Shown here piece by piece: positions 42,280-50,671 of a stretch of 64,000 nt of DNA. The stretch spans positions 1-64,000 of the forward strand of contig CAZUEX010000009.1 of the NCBI GenBank assembly GCA_964619535.1, in the 5' to 3' direction. Position numbers and translations under genes: made by a program. Position 1 is the first letter of the stretch. Every line of letters begins with the position of its first letter. The stretch is from Leptonema sp964619535 (lineage in GTDB: Bacteria; Spirochaetota; Leptospiria; Leptospirales; Leptonemataceae). The notes below the pieces were generated by a model. The model made no database searches and was not told the origin of the DNA. It was given only the letters and a program-made list of their open reading frames with translations.

Positions 42280-43256
42280 ATGTTTTTCTGACGCATCGCC
42301 GCCTGCTCTTCTCTATTGCCTATCGGATGATGGGCAGTGTGAGCGATGCCGAGGACATTGTGCAGGAAGCGTATTTGCGGTGGTGTAAGGCGAATGAATC
42401 GCCTGCGAAGATTCGCGACCACAGATCGCTTCTTGTCTCTATTACCACCAGGCTGTGCATCGACGAATGGAAGACGGCCAGGCGAAAACGTGAAATGTAT
42501 GTCGGTCCGTATTTGCCCGAGCCGGTTCCCACGGCCATGGTGCAATCGCGCGAAGACGCGTACAGCGATCAGGTAGACCAGGCCTTTCTCTTGCTCCTTG
42601 AGCAGCTAAAGCCCGTAGAAAGAGGCGTATTTGTATTGCGGGAGGCATTCGGCTATTCCTATGCTGAGATAGCGAAGATTGTGCGAAAATCGGAAGCGGC
42701 CTGCAGACAGATCCTGCGTCGCGCCCGGGTTACGATCGATGTGAACCAGCGTCCGGGTGCAATAGACCGCACACAGGAGCTGTTGCTGCAACGGTACGTC
42801 CGGGCATTGGTAACGGCCGATCCAGAGTTGCTTCTTTCTGTCATTGCCGAGGATGCACAGCTTCATTCGGATGGTGGTGGTATCGTTGGTGCTGCACAGC
42901 GCACGGTTTATGGCCGCGTGGCCATTGCAGCCTTGCTGCTCGGTGTAAGACGTAAAGGGGGACCTGCAGAGGTATATACGGCAAACGTGAATGGCATGCC
43001 GGCCCTCGTCGCATATCGAAACGGCAAACCGATCCTGGTACACTGCCTGGACATGGACGAAGGGATACGGGCAGTGTACGGCATCCTGAATCCACGAAAG
43101 CTATCCGCCTTTCGCAATAGAGACGAGCTCATACGTAAAGGGATTCTGCATCCCGTGAGGATCGGAATCACGATGAGGCTGCGCTGGCTCTGGAACCACT
43201 GGATGAGGCCTCGCAGCGTATCTGCACTGCGGCAGATGGTCGGTCACATGCGGTAA
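42231..43256 (+). CDS. ECF41-family RNA polymerase sigma factor
   Basis: This is an ECF sigma factor of about 341 residues with region 2 (LLFSIAYRMMGSVSDAEDIVQEAYL) and region 4 (VFVLREAFGYSYAEIAKIV). A SnoaL-like C-terminal extension regulates its activity. All three ECF41 hallmarks are visible: the linker motif LPEP (PYLPEP), DGGG in HSDGGGIVG, and NPxKL in ILNPRKL. ECF41 factors have no classical anti-sigma; the C-terminal domain does the job. The start is uncertain: ATG at 42231, 42246 or 42186, all inside the upstream gene. Confidence 0.92.
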   Translation: METIPMAAGTDTSSELNVFLTHRRLLFSIAYRMMGSVSDAEDIVQEAYLRWCKANESPAKIRDHRSLLVSITTRLCIDEWKTARRKREMYVGPYLPEPVPTAMVQSREDAYSDQVDQAFLLLLEQLKPVERGVFVLREAFGYSYAEIAKIVRKSEAACRQILRRARVTIDVNQRPGAIDRTQELLLQRYVRALVTADPELLLSVIAEDAQLHSDGGGIVGAAQRTVYGRVAIAALLLGVRRKGGPAEVYTANVNGMPALVAYRNGKPILVHCLDMDEGIRAVYGILNPRKLSAFRNRDELIRKGILHPVRIGITMRLRWLWNHWMRPRSVSALRQMVGHMR

Positions 43257-43306
43257 GACAGAGTTTCCCATTTGACGGCCTGTGATGACCGAGAAAACCG
43301 GAGGCC

Positions 43307-43960
43307 ATGGCCGTTCTGACCGACACGCTGCGCCTGACAGAGACCTTTCTGTCTCTCCAGGGAGAAGGCAGGCATGCCGGTCTGCTCTGCTATTTTATCC
43401 GAACGGCCGGTTGTGATCTGCGCTGTCGCTGGTGTGATACCGATTACTCGTGGAAGGGTGGGACGAAGCATTCACTGGATGACATCGTGGCCGGTATTCC
43501 CGAAGGTGTATCCCTTGTGCAGATCACGGGTGGTGAGCCCCTTCTGCAAAGAGAGGCCGTGGTAGAGCTGATTCAGCGCATATCGAAACGATGCCGTGTG
43601 CTGCTGGAAACGGGAGGACACCGCTCGATCGAAGGCCTGCCAGCAGAGACACATATCGTTCTGGATATCAAGCTGCCGGGCTCCGGTGAATCACATCATC
43701 CCTTTGCCGACAACCTGCCTTTTCTAAAGAGCAGCGACGAGATCAAGTTTGTCGTTGCGGATCGACGGGATTATGAAGCTGCGAGGAGATGGATCCGGGA
43801 ATACCAGCTGGATCGTCTGTGCGGGCTGCTTGTATCGCCGGTCTTTGGCGAGGTGAGCCCTGCTGACCTTGCAGGGTGGGTGATCGAGGATCGCCTGCCT
43901 GTGCGCATGCAGCTGCAGTTGCATAAACTGATCTGGGACCCGAATTCTCGTGGAGTATAA
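43307..43960 (+). CDS. queE: 7-carboxy-7-deazaguanine synthase
   Basis: QueE is a radical-SAM enzyme that converts carboxytetrahydropterin to carboxy-deazaguanine on the queuosine route. The 217-residue protein has SLQGEGRHAG and the cluster-binding C36-x3-C40-x2-C43 (GCDLRCRWCDTDYSW), then TGGEPLLQ for SAM. A Shine-Dalgarno-like CCGGAGG precedes the ATG. Together with queD, 44 bp downstream, it forms a small operon. Confidence 0.94.
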   Translation: MAVLTDTLRLTETFLSLQGEGRHAGLLCYFIRTAGCDLRCRWCDTDYSWKGGTKHSLDDIVAGIPEGVSLVQITGGEPLLQREAVVELIQRISKRCRVLLETGGHRSIEGLPAETHIVLDIKLPGSGESHHPFADNLPFLKSSDEIKFVVADRRDYEAARRWIREYQLDRLCGLLVSPVFGEVSPADLAGWVIEDRLPVRMQLQLHKLIWDPNSRGV

Positions 43961-44004
43961 CCCCTGAGTAGAGAAGCAGGGGAAGATAAACCAACGGAAC
44001 TGCT

Positions 44005-44358
44005 ATGGAAATCATAAAAAGCTTTCGCTTCGAAGCGGCTCACTATCTGCCGAAACTGCCCGAAACGCATAAGTGTCGCCGACTGCACGGCCACTCCTTC
44101 AAGTTTGACGTACATGTGGAGGGTCCTCTTGATCCCGAGCTGGGATGGGTGATGGACTTTGCTGACATCAGTCGGTTTGTGAAGCCCATCGTTGATGAGC
44201 TCGATCATTATTTGCTGAACGACATTCCAGGATTGGAGAATCCAACATCTGAGGTGATCGCAGTGTGGATCTGGAATCGATTGAAGCCTGATCTGCCCGG
44301 CCTCTGTCGCGTTGTTGTTCACGAAACCTGTACGGCCCGTTGTGAATACAGGGGTTGA
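44005..44358 (+). CDS. queD: 6-carboxytetrahydropterin synthase
   Basis: QueD makes 6-carboxytetrahydropterin from dihydroneopterin triphosphate, the step before QueE. The 117-residue protein has zinc ligands H13, H28 and H30 (RRLHGHSFKF), the catalytic C24 (THKCRRLHG), LDHYLLND, and the C-terminal VHETCTARCEY. Its length is normal. A terminator-like hairpin follows the stop. Confidence 0.95.
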   Translation: MEIIKSFRFEAAHYLPKLPETHKCRRLHGHSFKFDVHVEGPLDPELGWVMDFADISRFVKPIVDELDHYLLNDIPGLENPTSEVIAVWIWNRLKPDLPGLCRVVVHETCTARCEYRG

Positions 44359-44392
44359 ATCCCGTCGGATCCGGGGGGATGCTGAAGGAATG

Positions 44393-44423
44393 AGGCGTCC
44401 AGTCTGACCGACCGGACGCCTTT
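44393..44423. terminator. Hairpin terminator shared by convergent queD and transglutaminase genes
   Basis: AGGCGTCC and GGACGCCT form an 8-bp stem with inner GTC/GAC pairing. A short T-run follows on the plus strand and an A/T stretch on the other. Its place between two convergent stops suits a two-way terminator, though the T-run is weak. Confidence 0.7.
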
Positions 44424-44444
44424 ACTGGCCGGGGCAGGCTGTGT

Positions 44445-45167
44445 TTATCCGCGGATGCGGCGTACATTGTCATTCATTCGATGCCGGATGTGGTTGCTGA
44501 AAAGCCATTGCTTCAAGGGCGACAGAGCCTGCCTGTGTTCTGCATAGAAGGAATCGGGATCATCGTAAAGGCCGAAATCCCTGGCGATACCATCGGCCTG
44601 GATAAAGGTATGGTTGCCGTCAAAGTCAATGAGAGGGCGCATAATGTCCTCCGTGCATGCACCAAAACCACAGAAGGCACCCTGCTGCTGGTTCTGGCTT
44701 CTTGACTGCAAGGCCCTGAGATAGCGGCTATCAAGGATTACCCCTTCGAGAAAAAACCAGTCGTTATCCAGCTGTACCTCTACCCAGCTGTGGACGATCT
44801 CTTTCGGAGCCAGTCGGTACCAGATGCCCGTGACGGCACCTTTCTGAAGCTGTTTGTGTATGGTGAATCCGTGAAACCGACAGGGCAGGTCGACGGCACG
44901 AAACAGGGCCATAAGCAGTGTTGCCTTCGTGTTGCACTGGCCATATCCGTCCGCCAGGACCTCGGAGGCTGGAATCTCATCCCGGCGATTGTAGCCAAAG
45001 AGGATCTCATCGCGCACGAAGTTGTAGATGGAGCGGATGCGTTGTCGCGCTGGAAGCGATCGCCATTGACGCTCTTCGATGAGCCTCTGGATGCCGGGAT
45101 CGTCATAGTCAAGCAAGGTGGTTCTTTGAAGAAGGCTGTTGGCCTTCGATGCAGGAATCGTATTCAT
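44445..45167 (-). CDS. Transglutaminase-like cysteine protease-fold protein
   Basis: This 240-residue cytosolic protein has the transglutaminase core. The nucleophile Cys is in GYGQCNTKATLLMAL, the His in EIVHSWVEV, and the Asp in ILDSRYLRAL. Members of this fold act as peptidases, amidases or transglutaminases; the substrate is not evident. There is no signal peptide. It lies 46 bp behind the AraC gene in the same direction and may be its target. Confidence 0.88.
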   Translation of the reverse strand: MNTIPASKANSLLQRTTLLDYDDPGIQRLIEERQWRSLPARQRIRSIYNFVRDEILFGYNRRDEIPASEVLADGYGQCNTKATLLMALFRAVDLPCRFHGFTIHKQLQKGAVTGIWYRLAPKEIVHSWVEVQLDNDWFFLEGVILDSRYLRALQSRSQNQQQGAFCGFGACTEDIMRPLIDFDGNHTFIQADGIARDFGLYDDPDSFYAEHRQALSPLKQWLFSNHIRHRMNDNVRRIRG

Positions 45168-45213
45168 AGCCTTACAGAAACCATCGGACCTCTGCCAGAC
45201 TTGAATGAACCTG

Positions 45214-45927
45214 CTACCGGTGCCGCTTTTTTGATAGCGGATCGGTGGAAAGGGCCCCTGAGATTTCCCTGGCCGTCAATCCAAAGGCCTGTCTGATGCT
45301 GCGGCTGAGATGTGCGCTGTCCGCGAATCCCGCATCGATGGCGGCCGTTGTGATATCGCTGCCAGCCTGTAGATGTGCGAAGAAGATCATCAGCCTGTTC
45401 CAGATCAGCATCCGTCGATAAGGCATGCCGGTTTGTTCTTTAAACAGATGCAGAAAGCGGCTTGTAGAAAGATCCACGGTGTCTGCTGCATCGTCAGCCG
45501 AAAGCACAGGCCTGCTTTGCAGTTGCAGAAGGATCTGCTGTATGCGTCCATCGATGCTGGGATGGGGAATCGTACAGACGAGGCCGTTAAGCTTCTGCAG
45601 AAGCAGCTCCATGTTGTTGGCCGAGGCTGCTGCACGAATGGCCTCTTCGCTCTGTGTAGAAACACCACCATTCTGCAGGCACAGTCCCAGCGGTGAAAGA
45701 GGATGTGCAAGGAGCGTCAGGGCTTCACCGCATTGCAGATCATGTTCTACACCGGCTGGGATGATAACGCTTTTTGCGGCAGTGGTAACAGACCCCATCT
45801 GCAATCGGAGTTTTTCCTCGCTGTTCAATGCAAGGGACCACTGCACGGCAAAGTGCCTGTGTGGCGTATTCTGTGAAAGAGTACCGATGTAGATTGCAAA
45901 ATCTTTGTCGATGCGGAGCTGGGCCAC
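45214..45927 (-). CDS. AraC family transcriptional regulator
   Basis: This 237-residue regulator has an N-terminal cupin-like sensing domain and a C-terminal double helix-turn-helix (VDLSTSRFLHLFKEQTG, then DITTAAIDAGFADSAHLSR). The start is a GTG without a good Shine-Dalgarno, so the N-terminus is provisional. It is divergent from the GMC oxidoreductase pair and upstream of the transglutaminase gene, either of which it may control. Spaced direct repeats lie in the shared promoter region. Confidence 0.88.
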   Translation of the reverse strand: MAQLRIDKDFAIYIGTLSQNTPHRHFAVQWSLALNSEEKLRLQMGSVTTAAKSVIIPAGVEHDLQCGEALTLLAHPLSPLGLCLQNGGVSTQSEEAIRAAASANNMELLLQKLNGLVCTIPHPSIDGRIQQILLQLQSRPVLSADDAADTVDLSTSRFLHLFKEQTGMPYRRMLIWNRLMIFFAHLQAGSDITTAAIDAGFADSAHLSRSIRQAFGLTAREISGALSTDPLSKKRHR

Positions 45928-45953
45928 GACGCATCTTTCGTTTTCGTAGCGAT

Positions 45954-45976
45954 AGCGTCAAGACTTGACAGCGTCA
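45954..45976. promoter_or_regulatory. Direct repeats and palindrome in the AraC/GMC intergenic region
   Basis: AGCGTCA occurs at 45954-45960 and 45970-45976, a spacing of 16 bp that suits AraC-type binding to direct half-sites. Between them is the perfect palindrome GTCAAG-A-CTTGAC (45957-45969), which overlaps a TTGACA that could be a -35 box for the GMC genes. Confidence 0.5.
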
Positions 45977-46038
45977 GCCGGAGTGCATAGCTGAGGGGAG
46001 TACCGTGGGTTAGCGGGCGAAACCGCAAGAGGGTGTTT

Positions 46039-46476
46039 ATGCAACAGATTACATCATGGGCCATGGAGGCAATCGAAGACAGGGCATTCGATCTACGTGC
46101 CATGGCCGTCGCGATCGTTCCTGCAGTGCAGGGGGATGAGGCCGTACAGGCCGAGATTATAGAAAACTTCAAGCAGCTCTTTGCTGATCTGGACGTAGCA
46201 TCGCAGAAGAAGGTTTTGCTTTTTTTCAGGGTTCTGCTGTTGCTTTCGTTTTTGCGTGGCTTCCAGGACTGGCGCAGGATGACGCTCGAGGATCGGCAGC
46301 GTTTCTTTTTGGCCATTGAGTCCTTTCCCGTTGGGTTGATCCGTGCCGGGTTTTTTGGTCTGCGATCCCTCCTTTTGCTCGCTTACTACGGAACCTCTTC
46401 TGCATGGCAGCGTATCGGCTATGAAGGACCGATTGTACAACGCTCGATTCACGGAGATGTGGGGAGTCAGCCATGA
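46039..46476 (+). CDS. Small subunit-like protein for a GMC oxidoreductase
   Basis: This 145-residue helical protein has a hydrophobic middle (LLFFRVLLLLSFLRGF) and end (GLRSLLLLAYYGTSSAWQ). It overlaps the GMC oxidoreductase start by 4 bp. Small proteins of this kind (gluconate dehydrogenase subunit 3-like) accompany membrane-linked GMC dehydrogenases. I use the ATG at 46039, which has GAGGGTG upstream, rather than the GTG six bases earlier. Its role as a subunit is inferred from position and size. Confidence 0.65.
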   Translation: MQQITSWAMEAIEDRAFDLRAMAVAIVPAVQGDEAVQAEIIENFKQLFADLDVASQKKVLLFFRVLLLLSFLRGFQDWRRMTLEDRQRFFLAIESFPVGLIRAGFFGLRSLLLLAYYGTSSAWQRIGYEGPIVQRSIHGDVGSQP

Positions 46477-47978
46477 GCGTTTACGATGTTGTCATTATCG
46501 GATCAGGCGCTGGCGGAGGAACGGTGCTGGAATACCTCAGTCGTTTCATCGAAAGCGGTCTCAAGGTGTTGCTTCTGGAGCGGGGCCCCTACTGGCCCAA
46601 AGAGAGCTTTACACAGCGGGAACTCGAGATGTCGAAGATCTACTTCAATCGCGGAGCTGTGCTTTCTGCAGACCGTTCCATTGGCCTGTCGGCGGCCTGT
46701 GCCATTGGGGGCAGCACAGCCGTATACACAGGAGTTTCTTTTCGACCGCCTGCTGATGTCATGGTCACATGGCGGAATACCTTTGGTCTTTCCTTTCTCG
46801 GTGATGAGTATGTGAGCGACATCCTTGATGAAATCGAAGAGCAGATAGGTGTGCAAGAATTGCCACCTTCCATGGATAACGACAACAACCGGTTATTTCG
46901 AGAAGGGTGTGAGCGCCTGGGTATAACGGCGAAACGACTGCGCATCAATACGCGGCAGTGCGGTGAGCAGGGCTTCTGCAATCTCGGATGCACCCGAGGA
47001 GCCAAGCAGGGGACTCTGGAGGTGCAGATCCCACTGGCTATGCAGCGTGGAGCTGAGGTCGTCTGGAATGCCTGCGTGCATGAGATTGTTCCAGGCGATG
47101 AGGCTATTATCAAATTACGGGTTAACCCGGCTGCATCGTATACTAAGCCGAACGTCTGGAGCGAAGGGGAGCATACAGTGCGAGCGCGGACGGTTGTCAT
47201 TGCGGCAGGGGCATTGCATACGCCGGCCCTTCTCGCCCGGTCAAAGCAGGTCAAACTGGACCGGTCGTTGCTGGGACGGTATGTGACATTGCACCCGGCA
47301 TGCAATGTGAATGGCATATACAAAGAGCCGATCAAGAACTACAGAGGGTTCCCAAAAACCTATTTTGTTGATGATTTTTCAGAATCGGATCATTATCTTC
47401 TGGAAACGTCATTTTACTATCCCGGTGTAACGGCGAAGAACAACCCCGGTTTTGGAGCAGACCATCTGGCTCTGATGGACGATTACCGAAAGATGATGTC
47501 GATCCTGATCCTTGTGCATGATGAGGCAGAAGCTCATAACCGCATAACGATCCATGAAAAGACGGGAGAACCCGTCTTACGCTATACGGTTGCAGATGGA
47601 GTTAAGAGGGCGCTGATTCAGGGCTTGCGACGGTCTGCTGAGATATTCTTTGCGGCCGGTTGTGAAAAGGTAGTCCTTCCCGGTAGTAGCAAAACAGTGC
47701 TTACTACATCGGACGTCAGCACCTTGTCCGCACTTGTCGATCTTCCGTTTCTCGATCTCCAGCGGTCGCCCCTGTCAAGTGCCCACCCACAGGGGGGAGC
47801 ACGGATGGCTGCGGATGACCGAATGGGGATTACACATACGAACGGTCACCTGTTCGAACACAGGAATATCTTCGTTGCTGACGCTTCGCTGTTTCCCACT
47901 TCGGTAAAGGTGAATCCCTATGAGACGGTTATGCTTCTGGCACGGTATGTTGCCAGTAACGTCCTGAAGCAACGATAG
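46473..47978 (+). CDS. GMC family oxidoreductase (fatty-alcohol-oxidase-like)
   Basis: This 501-residue flavoenzyme starts with the FAD fold VYDVVIIGSGAGGGTVLEYL. It has a Cys-rich segment CGEQGFCNLGCTRGAKQGT, as in long-chain alcohol oxidases, and ends with HPQGGARMAAD and NPYETVMLLA, the substrate and FAD side. It should oxidise an alcohol group, perhaps of a fatty alcohol, with a quinone or oxygen as acceptor. It is translationally coupled to its small partner and controlled from the AraC/GMC intergenic region. Confidence 0.88.
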   Translation: MSVYDVVIIGSGAGGGTVLEYLSRFIESGLKVLLLERGPYWPKESFTQRELEMSKIYFNRGAVLSADRSIGLSAACAIGGSTAVYTGVSFRPPADVMVTWRNTFGLSFLGDEYVSDILDEIEEQIGVQELPPSMDNDNNRLFREGCERLGITAKRLRINTRQCGEQGFCNLGCTRGAKQGTLEVQIPLAMQRGAEVVWNACVHEIVPGDEAIIKLRVNPAASYTKPNVWSEGEHTVRARTVVIAAGALHTPALLARSKQVKLDRSLLGRYVTLHPACNVNGIYKEPIKNYRGFPKTYFVDDFSESDHYLLETSFYYPGVTAKNNPGFGADHLALMDDYRKMMSILILVHDEAEAHNRITIHEKTGEPVLRYTVADGVKRALIQGLRRSAEIFFAAGCEKVVLPGSSKTVLTTSDVSTLSALVDLPFLDLQRSPLSSAHPQGGARMAADDRMGITHTNGHLFEHRNIFVADASLFPTSVKVNPYETVMLLARYVASNVLKQR

Positions 47979-48070
47979 ATGCAAGGGGAACCGCTGCCCC
48001 GAATCCTCGGAGGAATGGTCCGCTCCAGAATTGTTCTTCCCCGAGGTAACAGAGGAGCTTTTCTGTCCCT

Positions 48071-48781
48071 ATGTCTGCCGTGGTTTTGCTTTCCGGAGGG
48101 CTTGACTCCGTAACGACGCTGTTTCTTGCGAAGAGTGAAGGGCATGAGATCTACTGTATCTCTTTTGATTACGGGCAGAGGCATCGCTTTGAGTTACAAT
48201 GTGCTGACGAGCAGGCACGTCGGGCCGGAGTTCTCGAGCACCATACGGTAAAGATTGATCCTGTTCTTTTTCGGAATCAATCGTCCGCATCGTCGACAGC
48301 GCTGATTCATGGTGGTGCAGAGGTTCCGGAAAACCGAACCGAGCTCCTGGACCGGACAGTTGAAAAACAGATTCCCGTCACTTACGTGCCGGCTCGCAAT
48401 CTCCTTTTCCTGGCCTATGCACTTTCTTTTGCTGAATCACGTTCTGCGCGTTACCTGTATATTGGCGCAAATGCTCTCGATTATTCCGGGTATCCTGATT
48501 GCCGTCCAACATTTCTTAAATCTTTCGAGTTAACCGCGAATCTCGGCACAAAAGCCGGAGTAGAGGGAACGGGGTTCATTCTCAAGGCTCCTCTGGTAGA
48601 TGACACCAAAGCCGACATCATCCAAAAAGGTTTGAAGCTTGGAGTAGACTACAGCATGACATCGAGCTGCTACAAGCCATCTGACACCGGTCGTCCATGC
48701 GGAAAGTGTGATAGCTGTCTCCTTCGTGCCAGAGGCTTTGCTGAAGTTGGCATTGAAGATCCGCTCCTGTCCAAGCAGTAG
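48071..48781 (+). CDS. queC: 7-cyano-7-deazaguanine synthase
   Basis: QueC converts carboxy-deazaguanine to preQ0 with ATP and ammonia. The 236-residue protein has the P-loop LLSGGLDSVTT, ISFDYGQRHRFEL, PARNLLFLAYAL, and the C-terminal zinc cysteines in SCYKPSDTGRPCGKCDSC. It completes QueD-QueE-QueC in this window, although the AraC/GMC block separates it from the other two by about 3.7 kb. Confidence 0.95.
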   Translation: MSAVVLLSGGLDSVTTLFLAKSEGHEIYCISFDYGQRHRFELQCADEQARRAGVLEHHTVKIDPVLFRNQSSASSTALIHGGAEVPENRTELLDRTVEKQIPVTYVPARNLLFLAYALSFAESRSARYLYIGANALDYSGYPDCRPTFLKSFELTANLGTKAGVEGTGFILKAPLVDDTKADIIQKGLKLGVDYSMTSSCYKPSDTGRPCGKCDSCLLRARGFAEVGIEDPLLSKQ

Positions 48782-48853
48782 CGTAATAAACGGCGTGGAG
48801 GTAACGACGCAAAATTTGGAAACAGTTTGCTCATTTTCTGAACCAGTGGAGTG

Positions 48854-49333
48854 ATGAAAGAGCAGACACGACTCATGGGGGAGCCATATTCACCTTCTCG
48901 CTCCACCCTGTTGATTCCAGAAGAGTACTTTCACCGTTTCTTCTCTCCGGGTTCCTATAAGAAGGTGGGCGACCTTCCCCTGGCATGGTATCTGGCCCGC
49001 CTTCTCGAGGACCCGCTTTTGGATTATAAATTGAGCTTCCTGAAGCCGAGCACGTGGAAGAAGGGCTATCAGACAGAGGGACAGAATTTGCGCCGGGTGA
49101 ACTTCTATCCGGATGAGAAGGATTGGGGGCGTTTGTCAGCAATCTCCCAGGCTACTGGTTTTTCTCGCTGTTACATCTTCGTGTATCTGATGCTCATAGA
49201 TATGGGAGTCCTTACCCTGGAAAATGGAGGAACTCCTCCAGATGAGGCGGGACGGACGTGGAATCCCGTAATAATCTGCACTGTTTCCGTGGATTTCATC
49301 GCCAGAAAGCTAACCAGAGTTTTACAAACATAG
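48854..49333 (+). CDS. DUF1564 family protein
   Basis: This 159-residue protein carries the DUF1564 core, YQTEGQNLRRVNFYPDEKDW, followed by GFSRCYIFVYLMLIDMG. I know this family only from Leptospira and relatives, where it is multicopy and often near mobile DNA. Its fold has been likened to ribbon-helix-helix DNA binders, but the function is unknown. A GTG three bases upstream is an alternative start. It is useful as a taxonomic marker for this window. Confidence 0.8.
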   Translation: MKEQTRLMGEPYSPSRSTLLIPEEYFHRFFSPGSYKKVGDLPLAWYLARLLEDPLLDYKLSFLKPSTWKKGYQTEGQNLRRVNFYPDEKDWGRLSAISQATGFSRCYIFVYLMLIDMGVLTLENGGTPPDEAGRTWNPVIICTVSVDFIARKLTRVLQT

Positions 49334-49507
49334 CCAGCACGCTTCTTTGTTCGTCCGGATCTTCGCTGTTTCGCATAAATGGCTCCAAAAGTCAGACCAT
49401 CTGTATTGTTTGGTGTCAATAGGACGTCAGGATTCTTCTTGACGCCTGAATGTTTGGAGAGGAAGGACAGAGTGGTCGCATTTGTGTCGGGGCAGATAGG
49501 ATATTTC

Positions 49508-50671
49508 ATGATCAAGATTTTGTTTGTTTTTTTCTTACTGGCAGTAACCCTGACAGGTTGTCAACCGGCCAATTCCCGTCATACCGCTGATGTAAGGCAA
49601 CAACCGGCTGAGCCACCAAACCTATCGAACGAGATTCAGGACAGAGCCTTGCTTCTGGCGGGTATGGCCGTCTCCGGCGAGTATAGCGAGAGGCCTGAAA
49701 TCCAGGCATTGCTGAACCATCCGTTTTACAGAGCTCATGCCCGTAAGATGAATGATTTCTGGCATTCTGTGGAAGTCCAGAGAATCAACAAAATTGTCCC
49801 CTGGCGTCAAAAGCATATTGGGGCGAACGTGAAAAACCGCACGGCCCTCTATCCTCTCAGTGGTGGGGACTTCTTAAACCTGCACCTGATGTACCCACAG
49901 GCCGATCGATATGTGATGCTTGCCATGGAAAAACCCGGGCAAATGCCAGATCCCACCGACTTAACGGAAGAACAGTTGAGAGGCAGCTTACTTTCTCTAC
50001 AGCATATGTTGGGCAATATTGTTCGAACCGGGTATTTCTTTTCTCGTCTGATGAATCAGCACATGAATCCCGAGAAGTATGGAATCTACGGAACCATGCC
50101 AACCGTAGCGATCTTTCTGGTCAGGCTTGGACACAGTCTGGAATCGATTGGCAGGACTTGCGTGAATGATGCTGGCGAGCTTGTAGAGAAAGTTGATTCT
50201 CCCTGTCGTCTGTCTGGATATCGCATTCGATTTCGCGAAAGAACGACAGGCCTGCACAAGGAAGTCATCTATATCTCTGCTCGGATCGACAACTCTCTCT
50301 TTTCGCCCGAGAAACCTGAAGGAAGGTTCTTTCGTGGATTGGGTCGAACGGCCGTTATGATGAAAGCTGCTGTTTATCTGCTTCACTCGTCGAATTACAG
50401 ACAGGCTGCGCAGTACTTCCTTGATCAGGCGGATGTTATAATCCAGGATGATTCGGGATTGCCTTATCGATACTTTGACCCAAACGTCTGGCATACGGAG
50501 CTGTACGGGGTTTATGTGGGGCCGCCACGTTTAGCGGGGACTGGCTATTATCCACAGCCCGATCTGAGGAAGGCCTTTCTTAAGGCGGATGGGCCGCTCC
50601 CTTTTGAATTTGGTTATGGGCAGGTGTCTGCCAGCAAAAAATCAGGACTGATCCTGGCGTACCGAAAATGA
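49508..50671 (+). CDS. Lipoprotein of unknown function, first gene of a five-gene operon
   Basis: This 387-residue protein has a lipoprotein signal (IKILFVFFLLAVTLTGC) and a mature domain I do not recognise. Segments such as YPLSGGDFLNLHLMYPQADR and RTGYFFSRLMNQHMNP look like a folded periplasmic or outer-membrane domain. The ATG at 49508 is set by the signal peptide and has AGGA upstream. The stop overlaps the next start as ATGA, beginning a chain of coupled genes. Confidence 0.8.
   Translation: MIKILFVFFLLAVTLTGCQPANSRHTADVRQQPAEPPNLSNEIQDRALLLAGMAVSGEYSERPEIQALLNHPFYRAHARKMNDFWHSVEVQRINKIVPWRQKHIGANVKNRTALYPLSGGDFLNLHLMYPQADRYVMLAMEKPGQMPDPTDLTEEQLRGSLLSLQHMLGNIVRTGYFFSRLMNQHMNPEKYGIYGTMPTVAIFLVRLGHSLESIGRTCVNDAGELVEKVDSPCRLSGYRIRFRERTTGLHKEVIYISARIDNSLFSPEKPEGRFFRGLGRTAVMMKAAVYLLHSSNYRQAAQYFLDQADVIIQDDSGLPYRYFDPNVWHTELYGVYVGPPRLAGTGYYPQPDLRKAFLKADGPLPFEFGYGQVSASKKSGLILAYRK

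Noticed and set aside
43257..43306. preQ1 riboswitch before queE
   Set aside because: The 50-bp gap has no pseudoknot-like hairpin with an A-rich tail.
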